A stretch of 64,000 bases of DNA from Lumbricus rubellus (lineage: Eukaryota; Annelida; Clitellata; Crassiclitellata; Lumbricidae): the NCBI GenBank assembly GCA_945859605.1, contig OX243816.1, positions 40,599,325-40,663,324 of the forward strand. Reading direction: 5' to 3'. Positions within the stretch are counted from its first letter, which is position 1. Every line of letters starts with the position of its first letter. Of the stretch, positions 1-11,100 are shown one piece after another. The position numbers and the translations under genes were made by a program. The notes under the pieces are model-generated. The model saw only the letters and a list, made by a program, of their open reading frames with translations. It had not been told where the DNA came from and searched no databases.

Positions 1-214
1 AACCTAAATATTCAACAACAACAATGGACCAGCAGTACAGCAGACTTGTCGAGTTAAATTAACATACAATAGGCTACTGTCACTTTGCGCACTACGCCTA
101 TTATAATAACTGTTCAAACAAGGCTAGAGTCTAATCTCGCATTAGCAATAATGGCGCTGTAATAAACTCACCATGTAACCTATAGGATTAGGGCCTACGT
201 CAGGGGTAGATACA

Positions 215-1035
215 TAGGGTTGCCAGGCGTCCGGTAATGAACCGGACAGTCCGGTATTTGCACAATCTGTCCGGTTAGAAATTTCAGCCATTACCGGACA
301 TGGCGGTGTCCGGTAAATTATTATTGCTAGCAACAAGTGTTGAAGTCTAGTTTCTTGTGTCCATAAATAGACATCTGTTTGCGATTTTCCAAATATATTG
401 CCGTTTTTCTACCTCTTCAAATGCAGTCAGCTTGAGATACGTGGTATAGAGGTAGGTCAATACACAGACAGATAAATGAATATGCCATTGCTTAATGTGG
501 CTGGATACACAAGTAGGCTATATAATATATCTGGAGACAAGCCAGGCTAAACCAACCGTTCAACCGTACACTTAATTATAAGTTATCCGATAGGCCTATA
601 GGTCTACCAGTATGATGAATGTCACTGCTCCAGATGTCTTCAATTAGTCGTACCCTGCATATTATGATCCCTCCCAACATATTTTATAGTATGTTACCGG
701 TACTTAGTCCTCCCCGAGCAGATCTGCATATCCAATCCACTCCCCTTAGCTCTTCCCATCGCCAACTGCTCCGCCTCCTCTCACCTTTCCAAGACTTATC
801 CAAACATCACAAGCCTCAGAATTAGGGTGACATCTCTCATCAGGCAATTAATCTCCCACGCACAATCAGCTTTTCATGCATGACGAGTTGACGACAGGGT
901 TGCAGCATATCAAATTTCTAGCCGTTGCATTCTAGATAGGCCAATGGACTTCCCATAAGCAAAATCACGGAAGACACTTTTTTATCTAACCTACATGTTC
1001 GTTGCCAAATTAAGCTGCATCCACGGCATACAGTG

Positions 1036-1100
<65 letters not shown>

Positions 1101-1136
1101 GTCCGGTAATTTACTCAAGGCTGCCTGGCAACCCTA
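215..1136. mobile_element. Non-autonomous hAT-like element, family 1 (922 bp)
   Basis: The ends are inverted: TAGGGTTGCCAGGC on the left and GCCTGGCAACCCTA on the right. They are flanked by an 8-bp near-duplicate, tagataca (207-214) and tggataca (1137-1144). Eight-bp duplications and a YAGGG-type end suit the hAT superfamily. There is no transposase frame. The subterminal region is full of short CCGGTAA/TTACCGG and CCGGACA motifs, and a (TA)n run sits inside. The same terminal sequence occurs in opposite orientation at 21007-22327. Confidence 0.8.
1037..1096. repeat. (TA)n microsatellite
   Basis: About 30 TA units, inside the hAT-like element. Confidence 0.95.
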
Positions 1137-2087
1137 TGGATACAGAAATTTTCGAAGGGGGCCAACATTTTCGGTCTTCAGACAGGAAAAATGGAGGCCA
1201 TTGCCGGATTTTCCCCCTCCTCCACCTGGACCCGCCCCTGGCCTAAGTACAGTGTCATCCGATGAGAAATGAAGACCAGATTCACAATACGCAAATCCAA
1301 GAGTCGGTCCATAGGCTAATACCTTGCTGAACGACAAGATGTTGACTATTCTGCCTAATAAACAGCATTATTATAATTTTTTCGTCTGATGTACAATGAT
1401 CTCTCGAGGAAACAATTAGGCTATAGGCTACGAAGTGCTTTGTTGTTCTGGAGTTAACAGTCAATTGTATTGGTCAATTGTACAAACGTGCCTCGAAATG
1501 CAACAGCACTAAACTTCTGCGTGCAAATTTAAAGACGCTGAAAGAAGCGTGCTTTCTCCTGCGAGTCTCCAAAACCAATGGTCAAACGCCAACCTAGTTA
1601 AAACAAGAATTTTCCGCCTTGGACGTTGATGGGACCAAGAGTTTCTAATCATTATAGTCTATTATTTTTTGTAATTTGTTTAGTATCATCAATTTATCAT
1701 TGATATAAGTCTAGCTATTCTGTTGCAGGCCTATAATAGAGGATTTAGCCTACTGGTATAAGAAAAGCGGTTCAACGTAGCCTATAGCTTTAAGTTATCA
1801 CGTTTTTATCGTTAGGCTAATGCTTAATTCAGAACAAGCTGGAAGCATGAAATCGGGTGAACGGTTAAGCTAGCATACCATTATTAAAGCCATACGTGTT
1901 GAAAGGTAGCCTAAGCTTATTATGTTAAGAATACAACTTTGCGACAGTGACACTAAGCTTATACCATTATAGCGAGAGAAAAATGATGCCGACATTCTAC
2001 CAGCCAGAGAAAGATTTCCGCTTCTAAATGTTAAAGACATCATTTGAGACTATAGGCCTATTATCTGGGAACAATGTTCCGACTTAC

Positions 2088-2454
2088 CGTATTGCTTCGC
2101 AACTGATCTTGTTACTGTGTTTTCGTTGCACATCGTGATCTGTGGAAACTTGAGTTCCGAAGCCTGTATTATATCAGTTACTGTCTGAATTGGTCGGCTC
2201 AAGAAAGTACACACTTGTTGCTGTATCTGATAGAACGCTAGCATCAAGCCGGCCACCAGCAGCAGAGCCCATAGTACCTTATTTACAGCATGCAACGAAC
2301 TATCGGCTAAGTTACGAACCCCAATGACGGACACTTCACGGGCAAAATTTCGCAGTTTCAATTCAGTATTGATATTTTCGTCATAACCGTTTATATCTTC
2401 TATGTTCTTCATATCAGCGTTCTGTTGGCCTACACGTACTTGCCTCCTGGTCAT
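2088..2454 (-). CDS. ASIC/ENaC-like channel gene A, exon 1 only (partial)
   Basis: This is the first coding exon of a DEG/ENaC-family cation channel, 122 codons plus one base. A cytoplasmic N-terminus of about 50 residues is followed by one membrane segment (NKVLWALLLVAGLMLAF, near residues 58-74) and the start of the extracellular domain with FPQITMCNEN, matching the family's FPAVTICN signature. The exon ends AATACG before the donor GTAAGT (2082-2087), in phase 1 like every paralog here. The usual His-Gly gating motif before TM1 reads Ile-Gly (EVSVIGVRNL). A is the most diverged N-terminus of the array (MTRRQVRV against MTKRRIHVHN). The remaining exons are outside the window. Confidence 0.85.
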
Positions 2455-3777
2455 CGTGAAGAAAATGTAGGCCTATATTTCTTACTGAGCGAGGCTTGGA
2501 AATTAAACTCTATGACTTAGCCTGATGCTCTATAGCAGCTCTGTCTACATCTATAGGATCTACTACCACGGACTGTAATACTAACCCACCATATGAAATT
2601 GATAGAAAAATGACTGTTGCAGACAAACTGTAGCTGCTTCTCTTTACTGAACTGAATTGTAGGATGCATGAAAACACTGGTACAAAATGCAGTTGTTAAC
2701 AGCTAATGCGTCGCCGCCGGCAATGTTGCATGCTTGATGTAAATTCTCATTGCTGCTTCCATTGGCTTAATGATTTACCTGGCATTACCAGAAATGGATA
2801 CAACTGCGCCCGTAGCCTATAATGTTCTTTGATGAATACGCCTCCATGTTTTCTCGGCGACTTAGCCTGATCATCATTAGGTCCACGGCAACAGGCATGG
2901 TGAAATTGAATCGCAATTTAAAAATCATAGTTAGCGACGTTGAAAAAATGAATGAGATTGGTCAAGGATATAGGCCTATAGAAATTCGGTATTTGGATTT
3001 AGTTCTGCGCATGTGTCTACCACATCTGTCATTGCTGTTGTTTGACTTGTTTCTGTGCCATTTTCACGGATTATTTTGTGAAGATGCAGAATTTAGTCAG
3101 CTGTAGGCCTATTGTTAAATTTATCTACCACATACATTTTAACGCGCTTAAGCTTACATTCCAAATATGGATCTGAGGCGCCCAAAATATAATATATAAA
3201 ACGGGTCACTCCTGTTACTTAGCGAATTGATTTTTTCTTTGACTCTGCAATGACGTACCGTAGGCCTAATTAGATTTTCTCCGCTGCAACTTAAATAGCA
3301 GCTGAATGTGTTTTACGAAAAACCTTAATAATTGTTTTATTAGTAGGCCTAACTTTTACGGAAGTGCAATAGGCCTATGATACCTATCATAACGATCAGG
3401 AACGTTTGTATTTAAACAGATCATGCGCGAAGTACATGCGCATAGTGAGCTGCATTGCAAAGTGTCCCTGCTCCATTCACGATGCTCGAGTTTTGCGTGA
3501 GTCAGCCGTTTGCCTATTATACTATTAGATCTGTAGCCTACTTTGCACATGCACGATAAGCCATAATGGCATAAACGCCTATTGACGCTGAGTTCTTACC
3601 GCAACAGTACCGGTAGGCCTATTACTCTAGCCACGCTCATTTTGGTCTCAGAATAGTTCGCCCGTCGCTTTAGCCAGACCCATGTACACCGTTTTACAAC
3701 GGCTTAACATCCAAAGCTACTTAGTTCGGTAAAGACTATAGTGACTAGTTTACTACCATCCTATACACCTGTATCCT

Positions 3778-3894
3778 ACAGGAACTGACACACCGGGCAC
3801 AAGACAGAGAATCTTGGAAGAAAGTAGTCAAATGCGCAGTGGACACCTACGGGCTTTCAGCCCACGGATCATGAAGAAGAAGAAGAAGAAGATA
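3778..3894 (+). mobile_element. 5'-truncated LINE 3' end with (GAA)n tail
   Basis: One plus frame reads AQDRESWKKVVKCAVDTYGL, followed by SAHGS and a stop. This is the ending typical of many RTE-like LINE reverse transcriptases. A GAAGAAGAAGAAGAAGAA tail follows. Only the last ~110 bp of the element remain. A similar ending with a (GAT)n tail occurs at 44730-44886. Confidence 0.65.
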
Positions 3895-4328
3895 CAACTG
3901 TGCCCTGCTGTAGGCAGCGACATGAAAAGACGGGTCAAACAGGCAATCTGCCTCCGAAGCTACAATCTTGGAGAGGTGTTGGAGAGTGAGCTGGCGGCTG
4001 AAACCTAACGTCATTTGCCAAAATAAGATTATCCCAAATAAGATGCGAAATACAAGATATAATTTCGACAAAACCATTTTTCATAGGTTTCTACTGAATA
4101 CTGACAGCACAGCTAGTAGTTAGGCAGGCAGGGAAAATAACAAGAAGTAAATGACTAGAAATATCCTACAAGATAAACACTTACGATTCTTTGTGATATG
4201 TTTTATCCACGGACACTGAACCTCTATTAAAATAGTCTATAATATCATTATCAGCAGAACGTCTAAAAATTCCTGCAGCTTAAAAATAAGGGTTAACTTT
4301 GTATCATCCATAAACCATTATTGGGTAG

Positions 4329-4479
4329 CAGTGGCGTAGCCAAGCGGGGATTAAGGGATAAGCCCCCAATTCGCTTAGGGAAAAAGTTTTTTAAAGGTTA
4401 TATTATGTCCAATTATATAAGAAAAACAAGCATCCTGCCATAACCCCTCCCCCATCAGAATTTCCTGGCTACGCAACTG
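4329..4479. mobile_element. Short hAT-like MITE, family 3
   Basis: The inverted ends are CAGTGGCGTAGCCA and TGGCTACGCAACTG (one mismatch). The flanking octamers ttgggtag (4321-4328) and tttggcag (4480-4487) match at 6 of 8 positions. The body has a TTAGGGAAAAAG/AATTATATAAGAAAAACAAG stretch that recurs at about 8790-8890 and 17700-17795, so three relics of one family are present. Confidence 0.65.
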
Positions 4480-5150
4480 TTTGGCAGAACGTTGTTTGAA
4501 TTTTATGAACAGAAAATGTACACAAAACATTCATAACTGCTTGAGGAATGTTCAGCAAAGACATCTAAATATGTGAATGATTATATGTCTATTGGTTTAT
4601 TGTCCATTTCATAATAACCTGAGATTATTAAAAATTACAGACAACCCATTGTCTCGTAAAAACCAATAGATATCTAGGATGAATCCGCCAACCTAAAAGC
4701 TGTTTCAGGCGTCCGATTGCTCGGTCAGTTTCATTGGTAGGTCACAATAAATAATATGAGCAAGAATCACACCAGATGCAACCATGTGGTGCCAAATTTG
4801 TGCGCGACTTTGTCACTGTAAGATTTTCCATCCCAGATATAAACAATGATGGAGACAGTGGAGAATAAAATTTCGTCATTCAATTTGGTCGTCTCAGTTT
4901 TTGGTCTTGGAACAGGGAAACATTTCGTCGCTGGTCGCCACCCTTTTCATCTGCCAAAAAAGTTGATGACCTTTTTAGTCATCCGGCCGAATATAGGCCT
5001 ACCATGATACCTCTAATCGCATTGCTAATTTTCTCCCTGAAAAACCTTCTTGAAACTAAATGGGGCCACGTCCCATGCAATGTTTAAATGGGGGCCATGG
5101 CCGGATTGGTCCCCTGGATCCGCCCTTGGGTGGAGACTGTATCCTCTCTC

Positions 5151-8100
5151 TCAAAAGGCATCAACTGGAATGATGACATTGGCAGGACCTGTCGGTTTTC
5201 CTAATCGCATTCCGCCATTCAGCAGGCGTATTACGAATTCCAGCACTTCGTAGACAGTCAGAAGCGTTGCTCCAAGTAGAAGGCCAAGAGCTCCTCCGAT
5301 ATCACTCAACAGGGCCATGAATGAGTAGGCAGGAGACATCGTGATCTCCTTATACTCCATGGTGGAAAAGAAGATCTCGAGGTTTACCAGCTCTGTAGCT
5401 ATGTAGTCCTTTGGTGTTCCTTTGTTTAGGACGTTGCAGAAATAATCGTTGAAGAATTGCGATACAGACCCCTGGGATATGATGTAGTTGTAGTTGTTGG
5501 AATGACACTGCGATGGACACTGACACTTTTTCAAACCTGCTACATCACTCACGTACTCGGCAAGAACATTCGAAGTACAAGTGTACATCTGCACGTAGTC
5601 GCAAACTGGAGCCTCCTCTGCAAATAACAACAATAACACCCCATAATATACAGGCAGGATTAAGAGCGCATTCAGACCTTATGAGTTACTAGCTGAATTA
5701 CCCGGCGTTGCCCGGGGAATTAAAGTTTTTCGTCCTCCGCCATGCCTGACGCCGCTCCCATTCAGACCTTTTCACCGCGTCTTCTTCCATCGGGTCCAAC
5801 CCGGTCGGACCCTTGGTGTAAACGGCGATGCACGTGAAATTTAGATTTTCTCCCTAACCCAGCCTCCAACCGCTCCTGCGGGGCTGGTTCGCCACCCTAG
5901 GTTTTCCGTCCTAACCCATCTCCAACCCGCTGGCCTTGACGATCGCTAGAGTTCAACGAACTGACAGCACAAGGTGACAAGGTGATGTTTGTGTTTCCTT
6001 CACCGCATGCCAGCATCATATCTTTCTCCAAACCATTTGAACGCATAACATGACCAAAGAAAACCAACTTTCTTCTTAGCACTGTTTGTTGTAACGACTC
6101 ATCCATATCGATACCAATTTCTGTGCGCACCCACTCATTTGTTCTTTTTTCTTTCCAAGATATTCTCTGCATCTTCCTCCAAATCCACATCTCACATGCG
6201 TTAATCTTTTTTGTCATTATCTTGGTCATTGTCCATGTCTCACAACCATATAGTACTGTCGGTATTATCAAAGCCCTCACCAGTCTTTTTTTCGTATCTG
6301 TACTCACATGCCTATCCTTCCATATTTTTTCCAATCCATTCATTGCAGTTTTTCCTATCGCCACCCTACGTTTTATTTCCGTATCGCACTTGCCCTCTTT
6401 TTCTATTACAGATCCTAAAAACGTAAAGCTTGAAACCACCTCCAATTCCTCTCCGTCTATCACAAAATTGTCTGCCCCAACTGTTGTCATAATCTTTGTC
6501 TTCTTTATGTTGAAATAAAGACCAGCCTTTTCGCTTTCACTCTTTAGTCTTTTTATTAGTAGTAACAAATCTGCTTTTTTCCCTGCTAATAATGTAGTAT
6601 CGTCTGCGTATCTCAAGTTATTCAGTAATCTTCCTGCTATCCTTATTCCCTCTTTTCCCTCAAACATAGTTTCATAAAATCATACGTTTCTATTTTATAG
6701 GTTTAGATGAATGCATTATAATGCGAAGTCTATTGCCTTTACAAAAATGTGTAAGACGAAAAGAAATTCACAGTGGGGCAAATCTGAGGCCTGTTTCAGC
6801 AGTAGCCGATACAAATTTTAACGCAGAATCAAAACAATGCATATTAGACTCTAGGCCTATATTTGTCTTATATTTCAATTTTGCGCTATCATTTTGATTG
6901 TTTTTCATCTTAAAATGTGGGCCTGTATGATTTATCCTTGACTTCGAAAGCTCAATGGCCAAAAGTTAGCTATCAAACAAATTGCACCAACAATTAATCT
7001 CACTTTCAGATTGAACATCTCCTGCTGTTGTTTAAGCTTACCTTTCATGTACCACAGTTTGCAGTGACACCTTGCGATGATATACGCAGCCTCGCATTTT
7101 GCAAAACACCCCGATAGCGTATATCCCGGAATGTCCAAGCAGTCGCCATAGGGTGGACCAATTTTGTTTAACTGAAAGTATATAGCATAGCGGATGATTC
7201 ACTGTCTGATAATGATGACCTTAAACGGTTAAATAATGACATGAGTTGGTGACAGGCCCGCATTAAGGTAGGTGCTAAGGGTGCTGCAGCACCCGGGCCC
7301 GCGCCTTTTGGGGCCCGCATTTTCGGAAGTGATAAAATTTCTTAGTCAGTATGCTGCTTCAAAAATAAATGCCAAGTCATCGTCGACGAAATTTTGACAA
7401 AGACCTCCAACACATCAGATTTGTTAGATCGATTTAGGCTATAACTGTGTGAATTGGTTAAAATCGTAGGATCGTTTATTCCTGTTGTAATATTTTATCT
7501 TTGGGAAGTAAGAGCAAGACCTTTCAACAGTGATGTCATAAAAGTCAATCATTTTGACTGGTCTCATGACACAAGAGAAACAATTAAAATTGGAACATAA
7601 TATTAATTATGTTATTGGTTAGCTCTTAATTTCTGAATCCATGGTTAAACACCTCTATTAGATCGGTTCCACGACAACTGGTCTACCGACAACTCGTCTA
7701 ACGACAACTCGTCTCCGGACAATTCGTCTAACGACAACTGGTCTACAGACGAATAGTATTGATTAAATAGAAGCTGGATTTATGAAAATGGGTTTTTAGC
7801 TTAAATGGAAGCTGGATTGATGATTTTCATTCATGTATTTCAACATGCACCCATTTCTACTTCAAATCTAAAAACACCTTCATCCAGCTTCTATTTCTCG
7901 CCTGTTATTTTAGTCAATCCAGCTTCTATTTCAGATATAAAAATACCGTCATCCAGCTTCAGTTACTTAAGCTATTTTCTTATCAATCCAGCTTCTATGT
8001 GAGATCTAGAAATACCTCCATCCAGCTTTTATTTATCATGCGTTATTTTCGTCAATCCAGCTTCTATTTCAACTGTAAAAGAACCATCATCCAGATTCCA

Positions 8101-11100
8101 TTTCTCTTGCGGGTTTTTCATCAATCCAACCTCCACTTCACCTCTAAAAACTGTCATCCAGCTTCCATTTCTCAAGCGCTGGATCAGTTGCCAGTATACC
8201 AGTTGTCGTTAGACGAATTGTCCGGAGACCACTTGTCGGTAGACGAGTTGTCGTTAGACGAGTTGTCGTGACACCATTAGATCTGCCTTCCAAGCAGGTT
8301 CAAATGTCCGACGACGTCATTCACAACCATGTCGGGTCTCATCTTTGAGCCTTTCGCATCCATTAAGTCTTAATCCAATCCAGCATCATCTGTCGTGGTC
8401 CTACTCTTACCCGCTACCCTTTTATGTTTTCTTCAAATTACTGTAAACTTGTCATTCTCAGTTATTTTTAATTTAATAATATATATTCTATAGGGTCTAA
8501 TAAAAATTTCGTTGTATGCATAAAGTACGTGCATCCTAATTTTCTAAGACCTAGGCCTATCTGGTGATGACCATGACAAAATCAAACTTAAACATGGAAT
8601 GACTCAATAAAAGTCAGTTTCGCTAAATTATTCTATAATTTTAAATATGGATTTGAAAGATTAATTTTTATATAAAAATTATTGCCTGTCGTTCGTTCCT
8701 GTTGTCACTGTAGTAGTCTCTCAAACGTTTTTGTTGAGACAAATACACCACAAGAACAGCATCCTTAATTCCTTATAGGCCTAAGCAATGGCTTAGGAAA
8801 AACGTTTTTTAAAGATCATTTGTCCAATTATATAAGAAAAACAAGCATCCGTCCATAAAGCCCCACCATAAATTCCTGGCAACACCACTGCTTATAAGTA
8901 GACCTATAGTTTCTTACTCGTTGTTAAAACTGGCATAATTATGTGCCTGGTGACCCAGTGCCTGAAGAAGAGGGCCCGGAAGATTATCACAGCACCCGGG
9001 CCCCCACTAACCTTAATGCGGGCCTGGTTGGTGAATCCTTTCAAATACGGAGACAGCGTTAGTAACATCATTCAAGAATAGAATTAAAGAAGATATATCA
9101 GACAATAAATTAATAAATAAAGTTAGTAAGCTTATAGGCCTAGCCTACTGTATAAGATACGCCAAGAAATTTAGTTTAAAATTTATAAACTACTTGCATA
9201 GTTATGACATTGAGAAACTTTGGGAACAAGTATTTTGTACTTGTATTTTAAATACTTTTGTAATAAAGTATTTTTACTTGTATTTTAAATACTTTTATGA
9301 TCAAGTATTTTTACTTATATACTCAAAATACTTTTGAAAAGTATTTGCCCCATCACTGCTTATAGGCTACATGATACATCAAAATAAATCAAAACGGAAA
9401 AGACAAAAACCGCTTTAAACAACATTAGACCTACTGTGGAAAGGTTCGTAGTCCGTTTTTGAACACTCAGTCAAATTCGTAGTTGCAACATGGGTGAAAT
9501 GAGGAAAAAATATATCTGAAAATTTCCAAGCTCATTATACTTTTGCTTGCCTAGTGGACTGTGCACTTTAAGTTTGCTCTTTGTAGTGTCGTAGATGAAA
9601 ACAAAGCTAAATGATTACACACTTTTTCTTGAGATACAGCAACGACCGCCGAAAATCCAGTCGACGTTCTGAAGGCTGATTCTTTCATCAACGGAATTTC
9701 ATCAGGATCATGTATCAGAACCTCAAGTATGAAACAAATGATTGCTTTACAAGGTTTAAAACAGCAAACAATCCTGTGTTTCATTCAGATAGTCGAGAGA
9801 AAACATTGCAAACTGTGCATATTAGTGAAAAATGTTTACATTTTATGGTACAAGAAATACACGGGTAGTACCGAATGTGCTTCTATCATAACTTTACTTT
9901 TATGAATGTACCAAGGCTAAGTGAAGTGGTAAAATGTGAAAAAGTCATTGAAATTGAAGTTAAATTAAGTACCGGGGTAGGTTAATGAGTTCTTTAATAA
10001 AGGCTTCACATAAAATTTTAGGTCTACTTCATGTTAGCCTATATGAGTATGTGCATTTAAATAGCAAAGGGCGTGGTCATACTGAACACCAAAATATCCG
10101 TTAACATAAAAACCTCTTTTCATGATTTTACAAATTTAATCCGTTCTCTGACATGCAGAATTGTTTTTTGACCTCGTCAAATGGCGTCACATCGCTATCA
10201 TAGCATAGCCTATCAATAATATTTATCACCGACGAACATTCACTGAGCTGAGAGGGAATTTCTTAATCTGGAAATTTTACTTTAAAAAAGACAAGGCTTA
10301 ATAACTTAGGCTATTTCCGTCCAACGTCTCACCCTGAATCCAGCCGCTGGTGAGTTAGGTATGAGGTATTCTCGCTGGTCTGTAAACAGAAGAATCTGTA
10401 TACCGTAATTTGCTCCAGGACGACTTGTGCTGAGATTCAGACGAGCTGTTGAACAAAATCTCTTTGAATTACTGATTGTAGGCTATAATAGTCACACTAT
10501 ATGGATATAATACCAGACTACCAGAGCAATGACTTCCAACTGCAAATGATAGGCACTGACTTTATTTTTGTAAAAAAACACATAGGCCTAGTTGATATGC
10601 GATTGTTTGAAACCGGTTAACTACGGTTGAAACACGTGAACAATCAAGTAATATTCCTACCTAGAGAAAGGCGAAACCAAAGTGCCCTCCTCATTTATCT
10701 AGACCTGGGACATGCACTGTCGGAGCATAAACAGTGGCGTTGTTACCAACTATGTAGAGTGTTTCAAAGAAGAATAGGCCTATATAACGTCAATTAATAT
10801 TATTCAAAGACTTATTTTTAATTATAAAACTAGTCTTTATTAAAGATCAATAATAGTCTTCTTCTATAACACTTCAACTCCACGTGGATTATAGTCTGAC
10901 CGCCGGTTATTTGTCTCAAATTCTCATTTATACTGACCTGTATTGAAAGCAACACAGTGACCGAGATTTGTGGCAATCGGTTCGTACCATGAATCATCGC
11001 ATTCCTTTCCAGCATAAGTACACTGAAATGTTCAGAATTTTTTTCTCTGACTTAATTGTATGGTCTCACAATGCTAGGCTATATGGTCCAATCACTCAAT

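Larger units (their letters stand above)
1..2087. other. Start of intron 1 of channel gene A
   Basis: This stretch lies downstream (minus strand) of gene A exon 1, so it should be intron. I looked for the conserved exon 2 start (AG then GTTTGGACGA) and did not find it, so the rest of gene A is beyond the left edge. It holds a hAT-like element (215-1136). At 1150-1240 there is a GC-rich patch resembling a transposon end. No gene was recognised in 1240-2087. Confidence 0.6.
2455..5150. other. Intergenic region between channel genes A and B
   Basis: This is the putative 5' flank of A and 3' flank of B. It holds a LINE 3' tail (3778-3894) and a small hAT-like element (4329-4479). At 4900-5130 is GC-rich, MITE-like sequence (GGATCCGCCC). 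A 94-codon frame at 2822-3106 on the plus strand has no recognisable domain and is probably chance. No promoter element could be called reliably. Confidence 0.6.
7253..9026. mobile_element. Non-autonomous hAT-like element, family 2 (1774 bp, with nested insertions)
   Basis: The terminal inverted repeats begin CAGGCCCGCATTAAGG on the left and end CCTTAATGCGGGCCTG on the right, both next to a CACCCGGGCCC block. A perfect 8-bp target duplication GTTGGTGA flanks it (7245-7252 and 9027-9034). There is no transposase frame. It carries a second complete element (7665-8275) and a family-3 relic (about 8790-8890). It lies in intron 5 of gene B. Confidence 0.88.

Noticed and set aside
2822..3106. 94-codon plus frame upstream of gene A
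   Set aside because: No domain or paralogous counterpart in the other intergenic regions.
7665..8275. CRISPR-like look of regularly spaced repeats
   Set aside because: The repeats are a 69-bp satellite within a MITE in a eukaryotic intron; there are no unique spacers and no cas genes.
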